This document shows, piece by piece, positions 55,650-64,000 of a stretch of DNA of 64,000 bases. The DNA is from Prorocentrum cordatum. Lineage: Eukaryota > Sar > Dinophyceae > Prorocentrales > Prorocentraceae. Numbering within the stretch: the first letter of the stretch is position 1; every line of letters starts with the position of its first letter. The translations under genes and the position numbers were made by a program. Location: contig CAUYUJ010004725.1 of assembly GCA_963575745.1 (NCBI GenBank), positions 142,501-206,500 of the forward strand, written 5' to 3'. Under the pieces are notes generated by a model. That model was not told the DNA's origin, ran no database searches, and saw only the letters and a program-made list of their open reading frames with translations.

Positions 55650-56065
55650 TGGGTTCAACTCCGCGTGGCGGAGTTGGAAGCGATAACTTCAATACCCTGC
55701 TGGAGGCCTCTTAGGGGCCCTAAGACGGCACTGAAGAACCCCATCGGGGCTTTTTCAAAGGCAGAGGAGGGCGCAAAAAGGGGCCTCAGTGAGCCCCTGG
55801 TCTAACTCCACCTGGCGGAATTGGAAGCGATATCGCCCGGCGCCTTCATGGAGCCGCTCGGAGCTTCCAAGACGGCTCCAGAAGGCCCCAGGAGGGCCCC
55901 AAGAGGATCGAACGACGATTCCTGGAAGTGCACCAGTGAGACCCTTGTTGACCTCCGCCTGGCGGAGTTGGAAGCGACAATTTCCAGTGCCCTCTTGGGG
56001 CCTCTGGGGGGCCCCTCAGAAAGCTTTGGGGAGCACAGTGAAGGCCTTCGCAGGGCCGCGTGAGA
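55650..56065. repeat. Tandem repeat, three units of about 145-150 bp
   Basis: TGGCGGAGTTGGAAGCGA and variants recur near 55664, 55813 and 55960, each preceded by AACTCC or GACCTCC (mini-hairpin CTCCGCGTGGCGGAG). Confidence 0.7.
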
Positions 56066-56204
56066 GCCGTACCAGGGCCGCATGTGTGCGCGGATGGGGG
56101 CGACGAGTGCTGACGCTGACGAATATGAGAATGATGAGGGCGATCAAGGCTGGCCCGAAACAAATCCTGGCGCCATTGCAGGCCCCCGATTATCGGCCAC
56201 GCCG
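56066..56204. other. Short spacer
   Basis: Nothing recognised. Confidence 0.4.
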
Positions 56205-56430
56205 CCAGGACGACGCCAAGCAACAAAACGACACCAACCAACAAACCGACACCAACCAACAAACCAACAAATCGACACCGGCCAACAAAAGGACACCAAG
56301 CAACAAAACGACACCAAGCAACAAAACGACACCAACCAACGAAACGACACCAAACAACAAAACGGCACGAATCAACAAAACGGCACTGACCAACCAAACG
56401 ACAAATCACTTCACGACACCAATGAACAAC
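56205..56430. repeat. 18-bp A/C-rich minisatellite
   Basis: About ten units like AACAAAACGACACCAAGC. Plus frames give hexapeptides of the DTNQQN type. Confidence 0.85.
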
Positions 56431-56668
56431 GCGAAATCCACCGACCGCCAACCAAACACAAAATCAACCGACACAACGAAACCAACCCATAGAGCCAGAC
56501 CAACCACTGGATTCGTGAGTCGGGGTAGTCATGGAAGTGAGCCGCTGCAGCCCGCGGAAGCCATTAACAGTGACCAGAGCACCGCAATGCAGCAACGTCC
56601 CCGGGCGGCGGCGGGAGTCGCGGATCTCCCGCGGGACTGGAGCGTAGCGAATTCGTCCTGGGTCCGGT

Positions 56669-56724
56669 TTAGTGAAGTGAAGAATTTCGGGGTGCTTGCA
56701 TGGCAAAAACCTTCACTTCACTAA
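56669..56724. repeat. Hairpin with perfect 14-bp stem
   Basis: TTAGTGAAGTGAAG (56669-56682) is mirrored by CTTCACTTCACTAA (56711-56724), with a 28-base loop. Confidence 0.8.
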
Positions 56725-56879
56725 TCTGGGGCCCCTGGAGCCCCAGGGCGTTTCAGGTCCCCTCGCTGTCTGGGTAGTCCAGGGGGCGCAGTGGCGGCTT
56801 ACCAGAGGCCCTGTTCCCTAGCCTCACTTGCTTTCACCCGTGGTGCTCGACGGCCGTCTCGGAGCTGTCTTGTGGCGGT

Positions 56880-57145
56880 CTGGGGCAATCCCGAAGCCTC
56901 TTGGAGCCATCCCAAGGCCCCAAGGCGCCACCAATGGGGGCCCCAAGAGAGCTCCCAGAGGGCCCCGAAAGGCCTACAACAGATTGCACGTTCGCGCGAA
57001 TTCTTTGTACCACTTTGGGGGGTCCCTCTTGGGGCCCTCGGGGAACGTTCTTGGGGCCCTCCGAAGGCCCACTGGGGCCCCGGGAAGGCCCCAAGAACGC
57101 TCCCAGAGGGCCCCAAGAATGCTCCAAGAGGGCCCCAAGAGGACC
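56880..57145. repeat. GGCCCCAAGA array with about 11-bp period
   Basis: GAGGGCCCCAAGA, GGGGGCCCCAAGAG and TCCCAGAGGGCC units recur in both orientations, forming many small inverted repeats. Confidence 0.7.
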
Positions 57146-57244
57146 CCCACAAGTGACAAAAACTATTTGCATGAGGGTGCAACTTACTCGGCGCCTCTTG
57201 GGGCGCTCTTGGAGCCGTGCTGGGCGCCACTCGTGGACGACATG

Positions 57245-57695
57245 GGCTGGGCGACGGCATGTGGACCCTGTCGCTTGGGCCATCGGGGGTGCTCCCCAAT
57301 GGGGCCACGAAGCTTGTGAGCGTATGACGGAATGGGCTGGGCGGCGGCCTGTGGGCCCTGCCTGTGGGGCCGTCGGTGTAGCTCCCCGTGGGGCCACGAA
57401 GCGTGTGAAACGTATGCCGAAATATGCTGGGCGGCGGCCTGGGGAACCTGCCGCTGGGACCTTTTTTTGGTGGAGCTGCCTATAGGGGCACGAAATGTTT
57501 GAGGGTGTCATCAATGTGGCCTGGGCGACGGCATGTGGACCTTGCCGCCGGGACCTCCGATGAGCTCCTCATGGGGACACGAAGCGTCTGAGGGGCGTGC
57601 CGACATGGGCTGGGCGGCGCACTAAGGACCCTGCCGATGGGGCCTTCGGTGGAGCACCTCACAAGGCCACGAGACTTGCGGGGGATGTGGCGAAG
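57245..57695. repeat. Five tandem units of about 91 bp
   Basis: GCTGGGCGGCGGCCTGTGG-like starts lie near 57245, 57336, 57426, 57518 and 57608. Each unit ends with GGGGCCACGAAGCGTGTGA or a variant. Confidence 0.8.
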
Positions 57696-57724
57696 CAGAG
57701 ACGCGGGGGAACAAGGGGGTGTTT

Positions 57725-58424
57725 TGATGATGTTGATGAGGATGGTGGTGGTATTGATGATGGAGACGACGAGAATGCTGATGATGCTGATGATGATGGT
57801 GATGGCGACGATGACGATGGACGATGACGACGGGGACACGCGGAGAGCAGGGGCAGATACGCGAAGAGGGAGGACGAGGGAGGGGGCCGGAAGGAATGAC
57901 GCGGGGCGGTGTCTCTTCAAAACGAAGAACCAACACTGCAATATGGTAGGAAATTTCTGGACGACCCCCCCCCGTGGCGCGGTCAATGTCCGCGACAGCA
58001 TCGCTGGCACTACGAACGAAATGATCGAACTCTTCCTGCGACGTTACCCGCGGGGTGGATCAGCCAGGGATGGGGGTCGAAACCGCCCCAGCGCAAAGCA
58101 AATGTACAATCCTGAGAACCCCAGCCCACATCAACCGATCCGCAACAAGCACGCAAGCCTTTGACGACCCCAACGCACGTGACATCGCATAACGCGACGC
58201 GCCATCGAAAACGTTCGACGCGCGGCCTCGGAATGACATCGGGCTTCATGGAACGTCGAATGGAAAACATGAAAAACCGCCCTGTGGGCTCCGAGACCCA
58301 AAATTACTGATGTGAAGGATTTCGGCTCGTCGATTTTGGCTCGGCTCGGGGTCGGCCCGAAGCGGCCCGAATCTCCCACGGCGCGAAAGCACAGGCCGTG
58401 GCGACCCGTTTTGGCCCATAGAAT
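57725..58424. other. GAT tract and unique spacer
   Basis: Degenerate GAT repeats to 57835, then unique DNA without a recognisable gene. CGATTTTGGCTCGG at about 58333-58346 shares ten bases with the spliced leader but lacks the rest. Confidence 0.35.
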
Positions 58425-58585
58425 CCTCCTCCTCCTCCTCCTCCTCCTCCTCCTCCCCCTCCTCCTCCTCCTCCTCCTCCTCATCCTCCTCCTCCCCCTC
58501 CTCCCCCTCCTCCTCCTCCTCCTCCTCCTCCTCCTCCTCCTCCTCCTCCTCCTCCTCCTCCTCTTCCTCTTCTTCCTCCTGCGCA
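58425..58585. repeat. CTC microsatellite
   Basis: CTC repeats with a few CCC and ATC interruptions. It lies 3' of the retrogene on the minus strand. Confidence 0.95.
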
Positions 58586-58930
58586 CAACCTGAGGCGCCG
58601 CAGAGTCTATGACACCGCGGCCGTCGGTCGGCGTGGCTGAGGGCGCACCTTGCAACCGCCATCAGCCACGCACATCGGACAAGGGCCGCAAGTGGGCCCC
58701 GAACAAGCCCAGACAAGCATCCGTCGCGACCCTGGCCTACCGCAAGGGCAGGCCAGGGGAACGGAAACCACCCCCGCGGGGACGAACGGGCAGCCAGAAG
58801 GCCCCCAGAGGCCCCCAGGGAGGGGACTCGGGTCCGCGCACCAGCGCGAGCCCCAGTCCAAGGCGCCACCCCGCAAAACACGCCGCGGGGGCCGCCGACC
58901 AAAAACACGAGGCGGATCCAGCCAGAGCCA

Positions 58931-60235
58931 CTAGAGCGCCGACGGCCCGCCCCGAGCCTCAGCAGTCTCCGACAGCCCTGTCCTCTCGCCGCCGACGCGG
59001 AACAGGCTCACTCCCTGGACGCGGAAGCACTGTCGGAAGCGATGGGAAAGCATGAAGGTGTGCATCAGGTGGGGGTACACGTCCTCGTATTCGAGCTGGC
59101 GCACCACGTCCTCCATGCTCGCGCCGACGTCGGCGAGCCCAGCCTCCAGCTCGCCCTCCGCATGATTGGAATTGACCGCCGCGTGGCGATGCGAGAACAG
59201 CTTGACGAGGAACTGCTCGGCGTCGAAGCGCGGGCAGGCAATGTCCTCACACACGCGGTCCGCGAGCACGGCCCCTGGGAAACCGCCGTCGTCGCTCTTC
59301 ACGTGGCACCCCTCGTCGCCGAACATCTGCTCCGAGCCAACCTCGACGACCTCGTCGAACACCGGCTCCGAGCCAGCAGCGTCAACCCTCGGCGCCCCGC
59401 ACTCAGAGGACACCACGACGGCCTCCAAGGAGGCGGGCCCTCCCACTCGATCATCTCCAGCACCACCACCAACAGGAACGGCTTCAGAGTGAGGCGGCAC
59501 CATGACGGCGACTCCTTCCTGCTCCTGCTGGTCACTCTCCACGGTCATGTGCACCGCGATGCCCGCCAACTCCCCCGAAACCCCGTCGAAAGACTCACGC
59601 TCCGAGCCCACCTCGACACCGACCGCGTCGAACTCCAGCTCCGAGCCCATCTCGACGAAAACCCCACGATCCGCGCAAGCATTGCCCACGAAAGATGCGC
59701 CCGAATCGTGGACATCGACCTCCTTACCGCCGAACGCCAGCAACGGGCCAACCTCCACGGAGCCATCGAACCCCAGCACCGAGCCAACCTCGGCGAGATC
59801 CGCCACCTCGCCTTTCGCGACGTCGCAGCGGGGCAGGAAGGCGGTGGCCTTCGCCCGCAGCGGCGTGCTCCTGCCTTCCAGCAGGCCTTCCAGCGCGGCG
59901 GCCAGCGGGGCGTCGGGCGGGCGCGGCGGGCCAGCAACTGAGGGCGGCGGCGCGTGCCGCGACCAGTTGCCAGCCTCCAGGACCTCCACGTAGTACTTCA
60001 CCTCCTCCGGTGGCCAGCCCAATAGACGGGCAGCCACGACTGCCTCCCCCATGGAGGGGAAGTGGCAGCCCATGCGGTCGTCAATGGCCCAGTGCTCAAC
60101 AAGCGCTACGCGCAAGAACTTGAGCCTGTGAGCCAGCGCCCCCGCGCGAGTGCCGCCCAGCGCCGAACGCCTATCCCGGCGGAACCTCCGGGCCAGCGTC
60201 CTCGCACTGGCAGCAACCCACACCCGGGCCTCCAT
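58931..60235 (-). CDS. Intronless hypothetical protein, retroposed gene with relict spliced leader
   Basis: On the minus strand the first ATG downstream of the leader is at 60233-60235, and the frame runs 434 codons to a TAG at 58931-58933 without breaks. The frame is also open upstream to the leader itself. The N-terminal part is basic (RVWVAASARTLARRFRRDRR), then comes a likely folded domain (LKFLRVALVEHWAIDDRMG, CHFPSMGEAVVAARLLGW, EVKYYVEVLEAGNWSRHA). The middle is acidic with loosely repeated VEVGSE and FDG/FDE motifs, and the C-terminal part is helical (MEDVVRQLEYEDVYPHLMH). I do not recognise the family. Because the leader is added to mRNA by trans-splicing, its presence in genomic DNA next to an intronless frame indicates reverse transcription and reinsertion. 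The 3' side shows no poly-A. Whether it is expressed is unknown; an intact frame argues for recent origin or selection. Confidence 0.65.
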   Translation of the reverse strand: MEARVWVAASARTLARRFRRDRRSALGGTRAGALAHRLKFLRVALVEHWAIDDRMGCHFPSMGEAVVAARLLGWPPEEVKYYVEVLEAGNWSRHAPPPSVAGPPRPPDAPLAAALEGLLEGRSTPLRAKATAFLPRCDVAKGEVADLAEVGSVLGFDGSVEVGPLLAFGGKEVDVHDSGASFVGNACADRGVFVEMGSELEFDAVGVEVGSERESFDGVSGELAGIAVHMTVESDQQEQEGVAVMVPPHSEAVPVGGGAGDDRVGGPASLEAVVVSSECGAPRVDAAGSEPVFDEVVEVGSEQMFGDEGCHVKSDDGGFPGAVLADRVCEDIACPRFDAEQFLVKLFSHRHAAVNSNHAEGELEAGLADVGASMEDVVRQLEYEDVYPHLMHTFMLSHRFRQCFRVQGVSLFRVGGERTGLSETAEARGGPSAL

Positions 60236-60307
60236 CGCTCGCGGCCGCTTGCGCGCCGCGACGCGGGCGTCCGCGGCGCGCACGAAGGCCTCCCGAAGCG
60301 CGGCTCG

Positions 60308-60329
60308 CTTGAGCCAAAATGGTTACGGA
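60308..60329 (-). other. Relict dinoflagellate spliced leader
   Basis: The minus strand reads TCCGTAACC followed by ATTTTGGCTCAAG. The known dinoflagellate leader is D-CCGTAGCC-ATTTTGGCTCAAG, so 21 of 22 positions match, the only change being G to A at position 7. It sits 72 bases upstream of the ATG of the minus-strand gene. It is not an SL RNA gene, as no donor GT follows. Confidence 0.85.
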
Positions 60330-60334
60330 TTCCT

Positions 60335-60852
60335 TTTTTTCCTCCTCCTCCTCCTCCTCTTCCTCCTCCTCCTCCTCCTCCTCCTCCTCTTCCTCCTCCT
60401 CCTCTTCCTGCTCCTCCTCCTCCTCCTCCTCCTGCTCCTCCGCCCCTCCTCCTCCTCTCATCCTCCTCCTCCTCTCCTCCTCCCTCCGCCTCCGCCTCCT
60501 CCCTCTCCTCCTCCGTTCTCCTCCTCCTCCGTTCTCCTCCTCCTCCGTTCTCCTCTCCTCCTCCTCCTCCTCCTCCTCCTCCTCCTCCCCCTCCTCCTCC
60601 CTCCTCCTCCTCCTCCTCCCTCCACCTCCTCCTCCTCCTCCTCCTCCTCCTCCTCCCCTCCTCCTCCTCCTCCTCCTCCTCCTCCTCCTCCTCCTCCTAC
60701 CTCCTCCTCCTCCCTCCTCATCCTTTTTCCTCCTCCTCCTCCTCCTCCTCCTCCTCCTCCTCCTCCTCCTGCTCCTCCTCCTTCTCCTCCTCGTCCTCCT
60801 CCTCCTCCTCGTCCTCCTCCTCCTCCTCCTCCTCCTCCTCCTCCTCCCCCTT
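60335..60852. repeat. CTC microsatellite, about 520 bp
   Basis: CTC tract with TTC, CCC, CGT and CTG interruptions. It abuts the 5' end of the retrogene (minus strand), so no native promoter is evident. Confidence 0.95.
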
Positions 60853-60984
60853 ATTTCTCACTGAACGCCAAGTTTCCTGCTGCGGTTCCTCCTCCCCTTC
60901 ATCCTCTTCTTCCTGCTGCCCATCCCCTCACCTCCCTCCAATTCCTCCTCTCCTCTTTCCTCTGTCCTCTTTCCTCAGCCTCCC

Positions 60985-61067
60985 TCAGGCGACGGCCTGA
61001 GGCAAGCCCAGTCTGAGGCGGAGTGCGGCCAGCTCCTGCTCCCACCAGGCCTCGGTGAGGCAGCCGA
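60985..61067 (-). CDS. Exon-like segment ending in a stop
   Basis: After GCTCTCCAG the minus strand reads CLTEAWWEQELAALRLRLG, then LPQAVA and a TGA (60985-60987). It looks like the end of a helical protein. The junction phase with the segment at 61150 is not settled. Confidence 0.3.
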
Positions 61068-61149
61068 CTGGAGAGCAGTAGCAGCAGCAGAAGCTTGGCT
61101 GGGTGGGTCCGCGCCCTCCCAAAATATGATTTGCTCCACGTTATTCCTA

Positions 61150-61262
61150 TAACCCTGCCTCTTGCGCGCTGGCCAAGGGCCCACTCGCGAGACCCATGGG
61201 CCAAACTTCGAACGCGCGCCACACTCGCGGGTTCTGCGGTGCACTGCCGGGGTGAACTAATC
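61150..61262 (-). CDS. Exon-like segment
   Basis: The minus strand reads HPGSAPQNPRVWRAFEVWPM, then GLASGPLASAQEAG, ending at GCAGG before GTTATAGG, a plausible donor. With the donor and acceptor as written, joining to 60985-61067 would use another frame there, so the pairing is doubtful. Confidence 0.25.
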
Positions 61263-61269
61263 CTGGCCT

Positions 61270-61805
61270 GGGGGCATCAAGGCCGCGAGATGCGGCGGGG
61301 GACTGCGGCGGGCACGGCAGCTTCGATAGGAAACAAACAACAGAGAGAATGGGGGATGGGCATGGCGGGGGGCAGCAGGGGACGGAATGAGGGACGGGGA
61401 GCGGACGGAGAACGACCAAATGATAGCTAGTCGAATGAAGGGATAATTTGCGAGCCGTCCGCATGCGCCCGCCATGTTTTCCCCCAGCGGAGGCCACCAA
61501 ATGTGGAGTGCATGTTATTGCCTATGCCGGGGGTCGCGGGACCGGAAAACCATGCATTACCACGTACCCTCCGGTCGGCGTGGACAAGACTACGCAATTG
61601 GCCGAAAAACGCCCAGGAAATCGAAAAAGGAGGTGTTTGGATTCGCCTGCCCCGCGAGCGTAAGGCGCATTAGGTAATCTAGGCATTTCCCGATTAACCA
61701 AGGACGACGGAGGAGAGAAGAGGGGAGAGGGAAGACAAGGAACGCATTGGATAAGGGCGAGGGGGTCATGAAAAAGAGGATGGGAGGGGACAATATTTGA
61801 AAAAG
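61270..61805. other. Spacer, no gene called
   Basis: Plus frames of 67-71 codons at 61448-61677 look mildly protein-like but carry no real motif. Confidence 0.35.
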
Positions 61806-61990
61806 GAGCGGAACTGGAAAGAATAAGAGAGAAAGAGAGACAGAAACAAACAACAACACATTGAGAGAGTTATACATATATAGAAAGAGAGAGAAGGAGA
61901 GAAAGGGAGAGGGAAAGAGAGAGAGAGAGGGAGAAGGAAAGAAGACAGAGAGAGAAGGAGAAGGAGGGCAAAGAGAGACAGAGAGATACT
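61806..61990. repeat. GA-rich microsatellite
   Basis: GAGA and GAAGGAGA tracts. Confidence 0.9.
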
Positions 61991-62029
61991 GAGACATGTA
62001 TATCTATGTGCGCACTGGTGACTTCCCCC

Positions 62030-62672
62030 CCCCAGACGGCGACGACGACGCAAACGACGAGGACGACGACGACGATGACGACGACGACGCCGACGACGAC
62101 GACGCCGAGAACGACGACGAAGACTACGACGACGACGACAAGGACGACGTCGCCAACGAAGACGACGACGACGAGGGAGGAGGGAGGACGACGACGGCGA
62201 CAACGACGCAACGACGAGGGAGGAGGGAGGACGGCGACGACGACGAACGACGAAGAACGAGGGAGGACGGCGACGCCGACGAAGACAACGACGAGGGAGG
62301 AGGGAAGACGACGACGACGACGACGACGGCGGACGACGACGACGACGAGGAGGGAGGAGGAAGGACGACCACGGCGACAACGACGACGGAAACGACGGCG
62401 ACGCCAAAGACGACGACGACGAGGAAAGACAGAGGACAACGACGGCGACGACGACGACGACGAGGGAGGAGGGGGGACGGCGACGGCGACGACGACAACG
62501 ACGAGGGAGGAGGAAGGACGACCACGGCGACAACGACGACGGAAACGACTGCGACGCCAAAGACGACGACGACGACGAGGAAAGACAGAGGACAACGACG
62601 GCGATGACGACGACGACGACGAGGGAGGAGGGAGGACGGCGACGGCGACGACGACGACGACGCAAGAGCGCG
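62030..62672. repeat. GAC microsatellite with a 160-bp higher-order duplication
   Basis: GAC repeats with GAGGGAGGAGG interruptions. The block GAGGAAAGACAGAGGACAAC occurs twice (about 62420 and 62577), showing unequal duplication. Confidence 0.9.
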
Positions 62673-62689
62673 AACACACGCTTTTGTTG

Positions 62690-63185
62690 AACATCCGTGT
62701 TGCGAAACCCTGTGTTTCCGTATGTGCTTTGGACACTCAATTTTGAAATATTTTCACACCAATGGTTGAAAGATGTTCGGCATGCGCGCGCGACGACGCG
62801 CGCGCGCACACTTCGTCATATTTTTTCCAAGAAGGATTCTCGCGACGGCACGCGCGCAAGGGAGTTCGAACGATTTCGACACGCGCGCGCGAAGCCCGTT
62901 TGGTAGCATATTTATTTTGAAAAAATTGACAAACCCATGGTTGCCTTTACGGTTTCGCACGAGCGCGCGTGTGAGGTTTTTTTTTTGGTTTGGAAATGCT
63001 TGTTGCGAAACCTTGTAGTATTGTATGTTTTTTGGGGAACTCGATTTTGAAACCCTTCCGCAACCCATGTGTTTTTCCGGATTTCGGCATGCGCGCGCGA
63101 CGACGCGCGCGCGTGCACTTCGTAGAATGTTTGCTGCAAGGGATTGTTGGAAACATATGCCTTTTGATAAACGAGTGCGCGCGCA
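62690..63185. repeat. 305-bp tandem pair with GC-alternating core
   Basis: GTTGCGAAACC (62697 and 63002), then TTTTGAAA, then TCGGCATGCGCGCGCGACGA (62772 and 63083). Weaker GC-alternating cores lie between (about 62878 and 62958), suggesting roughly 100-bp subunits. Confidence 0.75.
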
Positions 63186-63380
63186 TAGTATTTGTTGCAA
63201 AGGATGGCGGGGGGGGGTCCAGACCGGCCCCCCTGGGATAGCGGATAGCGCAGATTCATATTTAAGATGCACGATGTGGCTGAATCCTATGTGTTTAACC
63301 CCGGGGGGGGGGAGATCTTTAACCCCAGGGGGACTTGGTAGAACATTTTTTAAAAAACAAAAAAGAAGATCTATACGGTG
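63186..63380. other. Spacer with G-runs
   Basis: GTTTAACCCCGGGGG and CTTTAACCCCAGGGGG form a short direct pair near 63290-63330. No gene. Confidence 0.4.
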
Positions 63381-63480
63381 CCCAAGACGGCCCCTAAACG
63401 GCCCCCGAGAGGCACCAAAAAACCCCACAGAGGCCTCCAACAGGCCCCAGCCCCCAAAAAGGCACAAACAGACATACTTC
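63381..63480. repeat. GGCCCC array with about 11-bp period, short
   Basis: ACGGCCCCTAAACGGCCCCC and AGGCCTCCAACAGGCCCC units, related to those at 38157, 55437 and 56880. Confidence 0.6.
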
Positions 63481-63589
63481 AAGAGACGCCAAAACACCCT
63501 GCAAGCCTGCCGGGCCCTATAATACAGATATACACACGTAGAGAACTCGCGCACAATATTATATATACACCGTTCGTGACCAACACATA

Positions 63590-63712
63590 TATGTATATAT
63601 AATATATATGTATATATATAGACATATATGCACATTTGTATGCATGTATGTATGTAGGTTTGTATGGGTATATATATATATATACATACATGTATACATA
63701 TATATGTGTCAC
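63590..63712. repeat. TA/TATG microsatellite
   Basis: TATATATG and GTATGTATG tracts. Confidence 0.9.
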
Positions 63713-63719
63713 AGGAGAA

Positions 63720-64000
63720 ACACAGCAATACCTCTTTAGCGCTACAGGGCTATGGGGTTATTGGGTTGTAAGACGATGGGGCTATAGGGATATGGAACTG
63801 TAGGGCTACAGGGCTATGGGGCGATTGGGTTGTAGAGCCATAAGGCTATAGGGCTACATGGCTGTAGGGTTATAGGGCCAAGGGAGCTATGGGGCTCTGG
63901 GGCCATGGTGCTATAGGGCAATAGTGTTATGAGTCAATAGGGCGATGGGGCTATAGGGCTATGGGACCATATGCCATAGGGCTATAATGGTATAGGGATA
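63720..64000. repeat. Degenerate GGGCTATAG minisatellite, runs off the window
   Basis: About 30 copies of a 9- to 10-bp GGGCTATAG or GGGTTGTAG motif continue to the last base, so the array extends beyond the window. Confidence 0.85.

Noticed and set aside
58333-58346. Second possible leader relic (ATTTTGGCTC on the plus strand)
   Set aside because: Only ten bases match; the CCGTAGCC half and the final AAG are missing, and no frame follows.
61448-61663. P-loop-like GGRGTGKP on the plus strand
   Set aside because: The Ser/Thr after GK is missing, there is no second motif, and the frame is short.

Overview
The window reads as nuclear DNA of a dinoflagellate. Three things point there. (1) At 60308-60329 on the minus strand lies a near-perfect copy (21 of 22 bases) of the dinoflagellate spliced leader, placed directly upstream of a long intact reading frame. 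(2) Two retroelement coding relics, one almost complete (49.2-55.05 kb), have the domain order and C-terminal Cys/His modules I associate with dinoflagellate retroelements. (3) The DNA is very GC-rich and dominated by simple repeats, with only short, widely spaced exon-like segments. The species cannot be named from this. There is one 100-base assembly gap (48987-49086).

Layout. 0-1 kb: minus-strand C-terminal relic of a retroelement. 1-16.6 kb: a large inverted duplication (about 1.0-3.6 kb against 12.6-16.6 kb). Each arm carries one insertion for which the other arm is the empty site: a 429-bp inverted-repeat element with a CGG duplication in the left arm, and a 1764-bp TTAA-flanked element filled with minisatellites in the right arm. 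Between the arms lie a 963-bp palindrome, an array of perfect short palindromes (4.5-5.25 kb), an exon-like piece resembling the C-terminal domain of RPA32 (6.45-6.7 kb), and a 152-bp satellite that becomes part of a 2.05-kb higher-order repeat (8-12.4 kb). 16.6-38 kb: long GAG, CAT, CCA, GAT, CT and CTC tracts separated by short islands. Several islands hold exon-like stretches with plausible splice sites, mostly on the minus strand, so one or more multi-exon minus-strand genes may cross this part. Small inverted-repeat (MITE or foldback) elements are scattered here. 34.1-35.3 and 46.1-47.8 kb: two copies of a composite element with matching ends and a CCA-rich core. 37-49 kb: a T-poor, A/C-rich stretch with no convincing gene. 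49.1-55.1 kb: a non-LTR retroelement with Zn finger, coiled coil, endonuclease, reverse transcriptase, RNase H and C-terminal Cys domain. It is broken by frameshifts and a stop, and one catalytic Asp in each of its three enzyme domains reads Gly. 55-58 kb: tandem repeats with 11-, 18-, 91- and 150-bp periods. 58.9-60.3 kb: an intron-free minus-strand gene with the relict leader, best explained as a retroposed mRNA. 60.3-64 kb: CTC, GA, GAC and TA tracts and a GC-alternating tandem repeat.

Only two regions are coding with good confidence: the retroelement and the leader-bearing retrogene. All other exon calls are soft, because GC-rich DNA stays open in many frames by chance. No tRNA, rRNA, CRISPR array or bacterial-type operon was seen.
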